The notes under the pieces: generated by a model | Told to the model about the DNA's origin: nothing | Databases searched by the model: none | The model's input: only the letters and a program-made list of their open reading frames with translations | Made by a program: the position numbers and the translations under genes | Assembly: GCA_900316965.1 (NCBI GenBank) | Contig: ONEY01000023.1 | Span: forward strand, 1 to 32,810 | From: an uncultured Bacteroidales bacterium | Lineage (GTDB): Bacteria > Bacteroidota > Bacteroidia > Bacteroidales > P3 | Length of the DNA stretch: 32,810 nt | Direction: 5' to 3' | Shown: piece after piece, positions 14,582 to 23,053 of the stretch | Layout of the letters: the number at the start of each line of letters is the position of its first letter | How positions within the stretch are numbered: the stretch's first letter is position 1

Positions 14582-16162
14582 TTATTGAGTCACTCTTTCA
14601 AGCCATTTCACCATGCATAGCATGACGATCATGGAGAGTAAGCAGACGCCCATGAACACGCTCCAGCAAATCCAGATGGGGAATTTGGTGTACATAAGAG
14701 GACCAATCCAGAGCAGGCCATTACCGACAGCGGTAGCGCCAAGCCACAGACCCTGGCAAAGGCCGAGCAGATTCTTGGGGGCTACTTTCGACACGAAGCT
14801 CAATCCCAGAGGGCTGATGAAGAGTTCGGCGACGGTCATGAAGAAATAGTATACAATGAGAACCCATGCTCCTGCTTTGGCAGCGGCGGCGTCGGCGGCG
14901 GTAGTGATTTCAGGGTTGGTGAAATCGGCAGCTGAAGGATAGCCAGCGCTTTTGCAGAAAACAGTCATAAACAGGTAGGCGATGGCTGCGATACCCATAC
15001 CGATGGCGATTTTGCGAGGAGTGGAGAATTTGCGGCCCCACTTTGTTGCGAAAAGCCACATGATGGGGAAGGTGAGCAGACATACAAAGAATGGGTTGAC
15101 AGCTTGCCAAACCTCAGGTGGGAAGAGCGAAGTGTTGACGAAGTCACGAGCGAAGAGCGACATAGATGTGCCGTTCTGGTGGAAAGACCACCAGAAGAAG
15201 ACAGCAATGATGAGGACTGCGAAAAGAGCGTAGAGGCGTTGTTTGAGTTCTTTTGCCATTGCAGCTTTTTCTTCGGCGGTGTAGGTGACACTTTCGGTGC
15301 TGACTTTCTTTGCTGGTGTGGGGAATTTCTTCTTGCTGGCCACGAAGATGGTCAGAGAGATGAGCATAGCGGCAACAGAGGCTATGAAGGAGTAATGAAC
15401 GCCAGTGTTGAACACATCGAGGTAGCTCTGGCACTGTGCCAATGCTGCTGCGCTTTCGGTCGGGAAGGTGATGTTCATTGAGCCGAAGAGTTCGGTGATT
15501 TTAGCGATAGCTTCGGGAGCCATGGCCACGCCAGTCTCGATAGAGGTGATGTACTGATGGCAAAGAGCGGGGAGGTCGGCGTTGTAAGCCATGCCGTTAA
15601 CGCCAAGCCACCAGCTGCGGAGCAGAGGAGCCACGAAGGGAGCGATAAGACCTCCGACATTGATGAACATGTAGAAAATCTGGAAACCGGGGTCGCGTTT
15701 GCTTTTAGCTTCGGCAAGAGCCTCGGGGCCATGCTTTGCAGCCTCGATTTCAAAGTTGTCATACATCTGACCTACGATGGCCTGCAGGTTGCCTTTGAAA
15801 AGGCCGTTACCGAAGGCGATCATCAGCAGGGCGAAGCAGGTGAGGGGCAGCAGCCAGTTGATGTTGCCCGATGTTGCCAGGATGGGGATAGCCAGAATGA
15901 CATATCCGGCGGCCATGACAAGAAGACCTGACTGAATGGTAGTCTTGTAGTTTTGAGTGCGGTCGGCAATGATACCGCCTACAAGGCTGAGGATGTAAAT
16001 ACCGCAATAAAAAGCGGAGTAAATTCCTGTTGCGACACTGTTGCTCAATCCGAACTTAGAACAGAGGAACAGAACCAGCACGGCATTCATGATGTAGTAG
16101 CCAAAACGCTCACCCATGTTGCTCAATGCGGCCGCAATTAATCCTTTGGGATGTCCTTTCAT
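14582..16162 (-). CDS. POT/PTR-family proton-coupled oligopeptide transporter
   Basis: A 526-residue inner-membrane protein of the major facilitator superfamily that imports di- and tripeptides with protons. The family signature ExxERFxYY is represented by SNMGERFGYY at residues 15-24, and the second signature region GNGLFKGNLQAIVGQMYD lies near 118-135. Twelve to fourteen hydrophobic helices are visible. Residues about 180-250 form an extra, less hydrophobic segment often seen in Bacteroidota members. It has its own promoter and terminator, so it is monocistronic. Peptide uptake fits an asaccharolytic or mixed amino-acid-using life style together with aspartase and the exported peptidase nearby. 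Confidence 0.92.
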   Translation of the reverse strand: MKGHPKGLIAAALSNMGERFGYYIMNAVLVLFLCSKFGLSNSVATGIYSAFYCGIYILSLVGGIIADRTQNYKTTIQSGLLVMAAGYVILAIPILATSGNINWLLPLTCFALLMIAFGNGLFKGNLQAIVGQMYDNFEIEAAKHGPEALAEAKSKRDPGFQIFYMFINVGGLIAPFVAPLLRSWWLGVNGMAYNADLPALCHQYITSIETGVAMAPEAIAKITELFGSMNITFPTESAAALAQCQSYLDVFNTGVHYSFIASVAAMLISLTIFVASKKKFPTPAKKVSTESVTYTAEEKAAMAKELKQRLYALFAVLIIAVFFWWSFHQNGTSMSLFARDFVNTSLFPPEVWQAVNPFFVCLLTFPIMWLFATKWGRKFSTPRKIAIGMGIAAIAYLFMTVFCKSAGYPSAADFTNPEITTAADAAAAKAGAWVLIVYYFFMTVAELFISPLGLSFVSKVAPKNLLGLCQGLWLGATAVGNGLLWIGPLMYTKFPIWICWSVFMGVCLLSMIVMLCMVKWLERVTQ

Positions 16163-16233
16163 TGTTTTGATAATATTTGATTAATAATATTTTAATTTAT
16201 TTTTTTGCCTTTTTAGAGATATTAAATATAATG

Positions 16234-16241
16234 CAAATTTA
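16234..16241 (-). promoter_or_regulatory. -7 box of the POT transporter gene
   Basis: On the minus strand this reads TAAATTTG, matching TAnnTTTG, about 72 bp before the start codon. It is divergent from the tsaC promoter. Confidence 0.5.
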
Positions 16242-16282
16242 CTAAATTTTTTAATATTTGGTGTGATAATCTTAATATTTTG

Positions 16283-16290
16283 TAATTTTG
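16283..16290 (+). promoter_or_regulatory. -7 box of tsaC
   Basis: TAATTTTG matches TAnnTTTG, 20 bp before the ATG, with TTTG at 16257-16260 as a possible -33 element. The leader would be only about 12 nt. Confidence 0.55.
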
Positions 16291-16309
16291 CAGCGTTATT
16301 ACAAAACAG

Positions 16310-16885
16310 ATGAATGCTATTAACGATATGATTTTCTCGACAGTTTCCGCACTTGAAAGTGGAGGAATAATACTATATCCCACCGATACTATTTGGGGTA
16401 TTGGTTGCGATGCCACCAAAGGCGACGCTGTTGAGAAAATATATAGCATAAAGCATCGCGACCATTCCAAGAGTATGCTTATTCTCTGTGCTAATCTTGC
16501 TATGGTGGAGCGTTATGTTGGCAGAGTAGAGGGTGCTGCCAAGAGCCTGTTGCTCGACAGTGAGCGTCCCACCACGGTGATACTACCTGTTGAAGGTGAG
16601 GGATTGGCAGATAACCTTATCGCTTCGGACGGCACCATAGGAGTACGAGTACCGCGTATGGACTTTTGTCAGCGTCTGCTACAGAGTTTTGGAAAGCCCA
16701 TTGTCAGTACTTCGGCCAATTTTTCGGGCAGTACATCACCAGCGTCGTTTGCAGATATCGACAGTGCTTTGGCGGCTGCCGTTGATTTTGTTGTACCACA
16801 AAAGTATGAGTTATCAGAACAGACATCATCGTCGCGTATTGTGAAGATGGCTTCCGATGGTCAAATTGTGGTGATAAGACCTTGA
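16310..16885 (+). CDS. tsaC: L-threonylcarbamoyladenylate synthase (Sua5/YrdC/YciO family)
   Basis: A 191-residue enzyme that makes threonylcarbamoyl-AMP from threonine, bicarbonate and ATP, the first step of t6A modification at position 37 of ANN-decoding tRNAs. Conserved features are LYPTDTIWGIGCDA at residues 22-35, SIKHRDHSKSM at 46-56 with the KxR motif, GTIGVRVPR, and STSANFSG. It has only the YrdC domain, without the C-terminal Sua5 domain. YciO-type paralogues of unknown role look similar, but length and motifs favour TsaC. Essential in most bacteria. Monocistronic, ending before a bidirectional hairpin. Confidence 0.88.
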   Translation: MNAINDMIFSTVSALESGGIILYPTDTIWGIGCDATKGDAVEKIYSIKHRDHSKSMLILCANLAMVERYVGRVEGAAKSLLLDSERPTTVILPVEGEGLADNLIASDGTIGVRVPRMDFCQRLLQSFGKPIVSTSANFSGSTSPASFADIDSALAAAVDFVVPQKYELSEQTSSSRIVKMASDGQIVVIRP

Positions 16886-16952
16886 TTATATAAAGGTCAA
16901 AGGTTGAATTATTTTTTTACAATCAAAAGGAGTAAATCACATCGTTATAAAA

Positions 16953-16986
16953 AAAGACTCACACTATGCGCATAGTGTGAGTCTTT
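16953..16986. terminator. Bidirectional terminator, 34-bp perfect palindrome
   Basis: AAAGACTCACACTATGC and its exact complement GCATAGTGTGAGTCTTT form a 34-bp uninterrupted palindrome. It lies between the convergent ends of tsaC (16885) and the M49 peptidase (17019). A T7 run follows on the minus strand and a T-rich stretch on the plus strand, so it can stop both transcripts. Confidence 0.85.
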
Positions 16987-17018
16987 CTTCGATTTGACAC
17001 AAAGAATGGAAAGGCAGA

Positions 17019-18746
17019 CTATCTTTTCTGTTTTACCTTTTCATAAGGATTTTTGAGTTGGAAAGTTCTAGGATTTTCTTTTTTTACTTTTTTGTCGCCA
17101 AGGTCGAGAGGATTGCGCAGTCCAAGAATTTTGTAGCCTTGTTCGAATTTGATGTCGACGGGTATATTGGCTTTGCTAATAGCGTTTAATATTTTTTGTA
17201 GTTCGGGTTGTACCACGCCGTTTTTTGCCGCATATTCCTGTGCTGCTTTATAGTCTCCGTTGCCCTCAATGGTGAGTACAAAATCGGCCCAATCGGCAAT
17301 GGCGGATTTCATTACGTCAAAGTTCACAAAATAGCGGCCTTCATTATCAAGAGAAATTGCTTTTTTTCTTTTCAGGAAGTTGAAACACATGATATTGGCG
17401 ATGCCGTGAGCTTCAGTAGCTCCGAAGCGTACGCTGCGTATCAAGCTAGCCACGTAGGTTACATAGGCGTCCTTGAGGGTGATATCTTTGATTTCGCCGA
17501 GCTCAATCATTTTTTGTACTAGAAAGAGTCCGCAGATGTCGGCTTTAGCCTCTTCCCAAGCGCTGTACTGGTTTTGCAAAGCCTCTCTCACGGTACTTTT
17601 ACCATTGATAGTATGTTTGACGCCAAGGCCATGAGCCACCTCGTGGAAGCATACATTGTTGAAGAAGGCGTTGAAATTGATATTTTCCTGTTGTTTTTTG
17701 CTTATAGCTTTAGAGGCTATAGGTTTGACGATTATGTCGAATTTTGCCTGCATGGCGTTTTTGAGTTGCAAACGACGTGTGCCATATTTCAGTTGTACCT
17801 CTTCGTCGTTGGGCAGGTTAATGGCTATTGTTTTGCCTGCTGCGTTACAGTCGCCGGCATAGTATAGCACATCGTAGACATTGATGTCGCTATTTGTGCC
17901 TGGTTTTTCTTTCTTGTATTCAGGTTTGCAAGGCAGCATATTCTGCATTTCGGGCAGCTTTGCGATAAAATGATTCAGACGCTCGCTCCACTCTTTGTCT
18001 TTAACCAGCACAAAAGCCTCATAGGCTGTCTTGTAACCATATAGGCCGTCCTCATAGTTTTCTATAGGTCCGAAAACAAAATCCAAATGGTTGTCTTTCA
18101 TTTCCATCCAAGCGATGTCGCTATTTTGAAATTCATCATTTAGCAGGGATTGACGTTTTGCTATGAGGTATTCTTTCAAACTAGCGTCATCGGTAATAGC
18201 TATGGCTTTGTCGAGGAGCATGTCGACCTCCATCAACTGACGATTGTAAGCTTGTGAGTAAGGAATCACCATTAGTTTCCCTTTAATATCGCGACGCAGA
18301 ATTGTGTAGGGGCTTGTTTTCAGCGGATTTTTCAGACTTTCAAATTCTTTTTTTGTCATGTCGGCAGGGTAGAAATTGGCGCCGGCGGGTTTGTTTTTGT
18401 AGTTGGGGAGGAATGGTTTGTTGCCGTCCATGCGATCCCATGCGCCATAGTTTATTCTGGCGTATTCGTACATGTTGAGATCACCAAGGGATTCAAGTTT
18501 GTTTTTGTTTTCCAATCCAAAGCTTTGTTCCCAGTAGATTTCGTCCATAATGTCGGCAATCTGAATGAAAATGGCGACAAGTTCGCGTTCTTGTTCCGAG
18601 AGGTTTTCAATATCGTACTTGAGAGGGTACTCTGCATATTGACGCACTTTAGCGGCAATGTCATCTCTTTTGTCTTGTGAGTGAGCTTGTTGCAAAGCCG
18701 AGGCTACTGTCATTAATGCAAATAGTATAAATGCTATTTTCTTCAT
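17019..18746 (-). CDS. Exported M49 (dipeptidyl-peptidase III-like) metallopeptidase
   Basis: A 575-residue protein with a signal peptide (MKK, hydrophobic to about residue 18, likely cleavage near AHS-Q). The zinc motif is HEVAH at residues 368-372, followed 26 residues later by EEAKAD (398-403), the second zinc-ligand motif of family M49. The M49 motif is usually the hexapeptide HEXXGH; the pentapeptide form here is known from Caldithrix abyssi DPP III. Other M49-like features are GTRRLQLKN in the middle and TVREALQNQYSAWEEAKADI. It probably removes dipeptides from peptides in the periplasm, which would feed the peptide transporter. It lies 110 bp downstream of the PHP phosphatase gene on the same strand. 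Confidence 0.82.
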   Translation of the reverse strand: MKKIAFILFALMTVASALQQAHSQDKRDDIAAKVRQYAEYPLKYDIENLSEQERELVAIFIQIADIMDEIYWEQSFGLENKNKLESLGDLNMYEYARINYGAWDRMDGNKPFLPNYKNKPAGANFYPADMTKKEFESLKNPLKTSPYTILRRDIKGKLMVIPYSQAYNRQLMEVDMLLDKAIAITDDASLKEYLIAKRQSLLNDEFQNSDIAWMEMKDNHLDFVFGPIENYEDGLYGYKTAYEAFVLVKDKEWSERLNHFIAKLPEMQNMLPCKPEYKKEKPGTNSDINVYDVLYYAGDCNAAGKTIAINLPNDEEVQLKYGTRRLQLKNAMQAKFDIIVKPIASKAISKKQQENINFNAFFNNVCFHEVAHGLGVKHTINGKSTVREALQNQYSAWEEAKADICGLFLVQKMIELGEIKDITLKDAYVTYVASLIRSVRFGATEAHGIANIMCFNFLKRKKAISLDNEGRYFVNFDVMKSAIADWADFVLTIEGNGDYKAAQEYAAKNGVVQPELQKILNAISKANIPVDIKFEQGYKILGLRNPLDLGDKKVKKENPRTFQLKNPYEKVKQKR

Positions 18747-18856
18747 TATTAAAGTTTTTATTGATTATTATCGCGATGTTTATTAATGGTTAAAGGATGC
18801 TTTTTACAGTCAATAAATAATCAATAACGACGTTACAGCTTATTATTGAATCATAG

Positions 18857-19585
18857 TTAGATCTCGCTGTTTTGGAATTTGTGGTTTTTGAGTATTTTTT
18901 GAACCTGTTTGTTTTCGGCGGTTTGCTGCAAGGCTTTGCCATAGCGCATGTTATGGGTGTCGGTGCCTAGGTATTCTGACATGTTGTGCTCGATGTATTC
19001 AAAGCCTTTCTTCATGGCAGATTCGCCATAGAATCCGTTAAGAGACAGTATGTTGACTTGAAATGCGATGCCCATTTCCTTCATTTTTACTATCTGTTCG
19101 CTGTGTATGTTGAGATAGGGATAGCGTTCGGGGTGAGCCAGGATGAGTTTGTATCCCATTTTGATGTATTCCTCGAATAGAGACAGTGGCGAGAAGTTGT
19201 TGAAATGCAGCGAGAACTCGCATAGCAGTCTTTTGCCAGGAAGTGTTAGAACATTGTCAACGCCGGGTATTCTTGCGAACTTGTCATCGAAGCGATACTC
19301 GCCTGCAACATCAATCACTTCTGGCATATCGTCAATTTTTTCTTTTTCAAGAGTTTTCTTTAGTTCTGCGAAGCGCTGTTTAATATCCTCTTCGTTGTTG
19401 GGGTAGTGCGCTTGGAAGTGAGGTGTAAAGTATATTTTTTTGAAACCAACAGAGTAAAGAGTTTTGAGACAGCTGATGGTTTCACTAATATTGCTAGATC
19501 CATCGTCGACCCCAGGGAGTAAGTGGCAATGCATGTCAGTTGCCAAGGGTGCAAAGGTTTTGTTTTTGTTGAATAGTCCAAACAT
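18857..19585 (-). CDS. PHP-domain tyrosine-protein phosphatase (CpsB/CapC/YwqE type)
   Basis: A 242-residue cytoplasmic metal-dependent phosphatase. The PHP metal ligands are visible: DMHCHLLPGVDDG (His19, His21, Asp27), TPHF (His56), GEYRFDD (Glu96), LAHPERYPYL (His151) and GTDTHN (Asp209, His211). In Gram-positive bacteria the family dephosphorylates the tyrosine kinase that controls capsule export, and in Bacteroidota it is often found in or near polysaccharide loci. Here no capsule gene, Wzz-like kinase or glycosyltransferase is adjacent, so it is an orphan copy. A promoter-like TAACTTTG precedes it. Confidence 0.88.
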   Translation of the reverse strand: MFGLFNKNKTFAPLATDMHCHLLPGVDDGSSNISETISCLKTLYSVGFKKIYFTPHFQAHYPNNEEDIKQRFAELKKTLEKEKIDDMPEVIDVAGEYRFDDKFARIPGVDNVLTLPGKRLLCEFSLHFNNFSPLSLFEEYIKMGYKLILAHPERYPYLNIHSEQIVKMKEMGIAFQVNILSLNGFYGESAMKKGFEYIEHNMSEYLGTDTHNMRYGKALQQTAENKQVQKILKNHKFQNSEI

Positions 19586-19665
19586 AGTTATCTTATATAG
19601 TTGGTTTTAGTGTAAGCAGTTGTAATACAACGTTATATAAAACGGTGTTTTTGTTTTCTTATTTG

Positions 19666-19673
19666 CAAAGTTA
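19666..19673 (-). promoter_or_regulatory. -7 box of the PHP phosphatase gene
   Basis: On the minus strand this reads TAACTTTG, matching TAnnTTTG, 80 bp before the start codon. No clear -33 box is seen. Confidence 0.5.
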
Positions 19674-19912
19674 CGTTTTTTTTTTGATAATATGGTTAAT
19701 TAGACAAAATATCTTCATTCTTTGATTTTTGTGGAACATTTTTGAATGACAAGTCTTTCTTTAATTAGAGATAAAAATGTAGGGCAGCACTATTTGACAA
19801 TTGCCTGTTTTACTCGTTGTTGAGCGATAATTAGATGATTTGCATTGAATGGTGGTAGATGTTGTAGCTATGTTGACGACTTTCATTGCTCCTATGGTGT
19901 TTTGTTACAAAA

Positions 19913-19939
19913 AAGGATGCCTTTTTGGGGCATCCTTTG
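19913..19939 (-). terminator. Intrinsic terminator of pnp
   Basis: AAAGGATGCC and GGCATCCTTT form a 10-bp stem with a 7-base loop, followed on the minus strand by a run of T. It lies 35 bp after the pnp stop codon. Confidence 0.88.
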
Positions 19940-19974
19940 AATTGTTGTTGCGGACAATACGTCCGCGATTTATG

Positions 19975-22245
19975 TTATCGGCGGTGACCGCCATTGTTGC
20001 CACCTTCACGGCGAGGGCCGCCATTGCCGCCTTCGCGACGGTTGTGGCCATTGTTGCCGCCTTCACGGCGAGGGCCATTACCACCTTCGCGGCGTGGCGC
20101 ACGTGCAGGTTTCTCCTCCTCATAGCCTTCGGGCTTGGGGAGCAGTGCTTTGCGGCTGAGTTTCAGTTTGCCGGTCTTTTCATCAATATTGATGATTTTG
20201 ACGGTGATGATATCGCCTTCGTGGATTAGGTTTTCAAGTGTGTCAGTGCGTTTCCAGTCGTATTCGCTGATGTGCATCAAGCCCTCTTTGCCAGGCAAGA
20301 ATTCGAGGAAAGCTCCGAACTCCACAATGCTGACGACCTTGGCGTCGTAGATCTGACCAACTTCAGGAACTGTGCAGATATCGTTGATCCATTTAACAGC
20401 GGCCTCGATATCGTCTTTGTTTTGAGAGGCGACGTCGACAACACCAAATTCGCCATCTTCCTCGATATTGATGATGGTGTTGGTTTCGGCTTGTATCTTC
20501 TGGATAACTTCACCGCCCTTGCCGATAACGGCGCCGATAAAGTCTTTAGGTATGCGAATCTGGACGATGCGAGGCACGAAGGGTTTGTAGTCTTCGCGAG
20601 GTTCAGCTATTGTTTCCTGGATGTGGTCGAGAATGTGGAGACGACCTTGGCGAGCCTGTTCCAGAGCTTTGGCGAGAACGTCATAGCTGAGGCCGTCGAC
20701 TTTGATATCCATTTGGCAAGCTGTGATGCCGTCGCGTGTGCCGCAGACTTTGAAGTCCATGTCGCCGAGGTGGTCCTCGTCGCCGAGGATGTCGCTAAGG
20801 ACAGCCCATTTGTCGCCTTTGGAAATGAGGCCCATGGCGATACCAGCGACCGGCTTGCGGATTTTTACGCCGGCGTCCATAAGGGCGAGGCATCCGGCGC
20901 AAACTGTTGCCATAGATGAAGATCCATTGCTTTCGAGAATGTCGCTGACAACGCGGATGGTGTAGGGACAGTCTTGTTCGTTGGGCAGCACCTCTTTGAG
21001 GGCGCGCCAAGCGAGGTGGCCGTGTCCTATTTCGCGGCGGCTGAGGCCGCGGTTGCCTTTAACTTCGCCGGTGGCGAAGCCTGGGAAGTTGTAGTGTAGC
21101 AAGAATTTGCGTGTACCTTCTACTACAGCGCCGTCGATCATTTGTTCGTCGAGTTTGGTGCCGAGAGTTACGGTAGAGAGAGACTGAGTTTCTCCACGGG
21201 TGAAGATGGCGCTGCCGTGAGCAGAGGGCAGGTAGTTGACTTCGCTCCAAAGAGGACGAATTTCGTCAAGCTGGCGGCCATCGAGACGAGTGCGTTCTGC
21301 CAAGACCATATCGCGCATAGCTTCGCGTTCTGTGTCGTGGTAGTATCGGTCGATCATGAATTTGATCTCATCGGTGAGAGTCTCTTCGGTATAGTTGGCG
21401 TCGATAAATTCTTGTTTGATAGCTTCGAATCCCTCTTCGCGCATGTGCTTGTTGGCAATGCCTTGTTTAGAGAAGTCGTAGCATTTTTGGTATACGGCGT
21501 CGTGGAGACGTTGACGCAGCTCTTCGTCGTTGACCTCGTGGCAGTATTCACGTTTTTCGGTTTTGCCGGCCTCAATGGTAAGCTCAGCGAGAGCGCGGCA
21601 CTGAATTTTTATAGCTTCGTGAGCTGCTTTGAGTGCGCCGAGCATGCATTCTTCGCTGACTTCTTTCATTTCGCCTTCCACCATCATGATGTTGTCTTCG
21701 GTGGCGGCGACGATGAGGTCTAGATCAGCGCGTTCGATGTCCTGCATGGGAGTGTTGATGACATATTTGCCGTCGAGGTAGCTTACGCGCACCTCGCTGA
21801 CGGGGCCGTTGAAGGGTATGTCACTTACTGCCAAAGCCGAAGCTGCTGCCAATGCGGCTAGTTGGTCAGGCATGGTGTTTTTGTCGCCGCTGATAAGGGT
21901 GATTTGGACCTGTACTTCGGCGTGGAAGTTGTCGGGGAAGAGAGGGCGCAGAGCGCGGTCTACCAAGCGGGCGATGAGGATTTCATGCTCAGAGGGACGA
22001 GCCTCGCGTTTGAAAAAGCCACCGGGGAAGCGACCCATAGCGGCATACTTTTCCTGATAATCTACGGTGAGGGGCATGAAGTCTACGTTTTCGCCAACCT
22101 CTTTTTTCGAGCACACTGTTGCCAGCAACATTGTGTCGTTCATGCGCACTACGGCGCTACCGTCGGCCTGCTTGGCAAGCTTGCCGGTTTCGATTTCGAT
22201 CATGCGGCCGTCGCCGAGGTCGAATTTTTTGTTGATAATGTTCAT
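19975..22245 (-). CDS. pnp: Polyribonucleotide nucleotidyltransferase (PNPase) with Arg/Gly-rich tail
   Basis: A 756-residue phosphorolytic 3'-5' exoribonuclease. I chose the ATG at 22245 ([21 protein letters not shown], preceded by AAGGAAAAAAG) over one 33 bp upstream that adds a lysine-rich stretch with no family match. Two RNase PH-like domains are followed by a KH domain with GKGG at 575-578 and an S1 domain ending in [12 protein letters not shown]. The last 45 or so residues are a low-complexity tail with four copies of a RREGGN-like unit, rich in Arg, Gly and Asn, expected to be disordered and RNA-binding. It follows rpsO, with an intrinsic terminator between. Confidence 0.96.
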   Translation of the reverse strand: MNIINKKFDLGDGRMIEIETGKLAKQADGSAVVRMNDTMLLATVCSKKEVGENVDFMPLTVDYQEKYAAMGRFPGGFFKREARPSEHEILIARLVDRALRPLFPDNFHAEVQVQITLISGDKNTMPDQLAALAAASALAVSDIPFNGPVSEVRVSYLDGKYVINTPMQDIERADLDLIVAATEDNIMMVEGEMKEVSEECMLGALKAAHEAIKIQCRALAELTIEAGKTEKREYCHEVNDEELRQRLHDAVYQKCYDFSKQGIANKHMREEGFEAIKQEFIDANYTEETLTDEIKFMIDRYYHDTEREAMRDMVLAERTRLDGRQLDEIRPLWSEVNYLPSAHGSAIFTRGETQSLSTVTLGTKLDEQMIDGAVVEGTRKFLLHYNFPGFATGEVKGNRGLSRREIGHGHLAWRALKEVLPNEQDCPYTIRVVSDILESNGSSSMATVCAGCLALMDAGVKIRKPVAGIAMGLISKGDKWAVLSDILGDEDHLGDMDFKVCGTRDGITACQMDIKVDGLSYDVLAKALEQARQGRLHILDHIQETIAEPREDYKPFVPRIVQIRIPKDFIGAVIGKGGEVIQKIQAETNTIINIEEDGEFGVVDVASQNKDDIEAAVKWINDICTVPEVGQIYDAKVVSIVEFGAFLEFLPGKEGLMHISEYDWKRTDTLENLIHEGDIITVKIINIDEKTGKLKLSRKALLPKPEGYEEEKPARAPRREGGNGPRREGGNNGHNRREGGNGGPRREGGNNGGHRR

Positions 22246-22328
22246 TTTACTTTTTTCCTTTTTGCATCTTTTGTTCACATCTGCCGAACATCACGACAGA
22301 TGTTTTGGTTGTGGTATTTACTAAAAAA

Positions 22329-22354
22329 AGGTACCGAGTAAGGACTCGGTACCT
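22329..22354 (-). terminator. Intrinsic terminator between rpsO and pnp
   Basis: AGGTACCGAGT and ACTCGGTACCT form an 11-bp perfect stem with a 4-base loop, followed on the minus strand by T7. It lies 30 bp after the rpsO stop and about 80 bp before the pnp start, so pnp is either expressed by partial readthrough or from its own promoter. Confidence 0.9.
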
Positions 22355-22384
22355 CAACCATAACCAAATAAATATGAAAAACTA

Positions 22385-22654
22385 TTATTTCCTTAAGTTG
22401 AGTTTTTTGATGATGGCGCGATATCTCTCGATATCTTCGGCCTTCAGGTAGTCGAGCAAACGACGACGTTTTCCGACCATTCCCACCAGAGCTCTTTCAG
22501 AGACTTGGTCTTTTTTGTTTTTTTTCATCAGCTCGGTGAGGTGCTGAATGCGATAGGTGAACAGGGCTATTTGAGCTTCGGCTGAGCCAGTATCTTTTGT
22601 GTTTTTGCCGTATTCGTTAAAAATCTCTTCTTTCTTTTCTTTTGTTAGATACAT
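22385..22654 (-). CDS. rpsO: 30S ribosomal protein S15
   Basis: An 89-residue ribosomal protein that binds the central domain of 16S rRNA early in 30S assembly. The family pattern is complete: DTGSAEAQIALFTYRIQHLTELMKKNKKD, then GMVGKRRRLLDYLK and RYRAIIKKLNLRK at the C-terminus. The rpsO-pnp order is conserved across many bacteria. A -7 box lies 35 bp upstream. Confidence 0.97.
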   Translation of the reverse strand: MYLTKEKKEEIFNEYGKNTKDTGSAEAQIALFTYRIQHLTELMKKNKKDQVSERALVGMVGKRRRLLDYLKAEDIERYRAIIKKLNLRK

Positions 22655-22688
22655 GATTTTCTTGTTTTTTTCTTTTCTAAATCGATTG

Positions 22689-22696
22689 CAAAAGTA
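22689..22696 (-). promoter_or_regulatory. -7 box of rpsO
   Basis: On the minus strand this reads TACTTTTG, matching TAnnTTTG, 35 bp before the rpsO start codon. Confidence 0.6.
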
Positions 22697-22882
22697 CTTA
22701 TTTTTTTATTATTGCGAGTTTTTTTTGCAATTTTTTTGCTCTGTTCTTTTTAAAAATATATGTTTCAGCGCTCTATACTTTGTTAATAATTCTTAATTTG
22801 CTAGTTTTGTGCTTGTTTTTTGTTGTTTTTTTATGTGTAAAAACGGATTTTGGGTGGGTCTTATGCAATGTGTTTGTTTTTG

Positions 22883-22955
22883 AGCGACAAGCGGGGCTCG
22901 AACCCGTGACCTGCGGCTTGGGAAGCCGCCGCTCTACCAACTGAGCTATTGTCGC
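22883..22955 (-). tRNA. tRNA-Gly (anticodon CCC)
   Basis: Read on the minus strand, the 7-bp acceptor stem GCGACAA pairs with TTGTCGC. The D arm holds TAGCTCAGTTGGTAGAGC. The anticodon stem GCGGC/GCCGC encloses the loop TTCCCAA, giving anticodon CCC (22920-22922 on the plus strand), and the T arm contains GGGTTCGAGCCCC with the canonical TTCGA. The discriminator base is U in this reading. No CCA is encoded. It decodes GGG glycine codons. Confidence 0.95.
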
Positions 22956-23053
22956 AAAGTAATCATATTAACGGAGGGGGAGATGGATTATTGTGTGGTG
23001 AGATATTTTTTTTGTTATTCAGGATGCTCAATACATATTGGATTTTAGGCGAA

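Larger units (their letters stand above)
19586..19974. other. Intergenic region between the PHP phosphatase and pnp
   Basis: About 390 bp without a credible gene. It holds the promoter of the phosphatase gene (19666-19673) and the pnp terminator (19913-19939). The middle, roughly 19690-19900, shows nothing I can assign: A/T-rich sequence without palindromes, repeats or a coding frame with recognisable protein. Confidence 0.6.

Noticed and set aside
18760..18825. Inverted repeat ATTGATTATT / AATAATCAAT upstream of the M49 gene
   Set aside because: The arms are pure A/T-rich sequence separated by 46 bp and lie in an A/T-rich spacer, so a chance match is likely.
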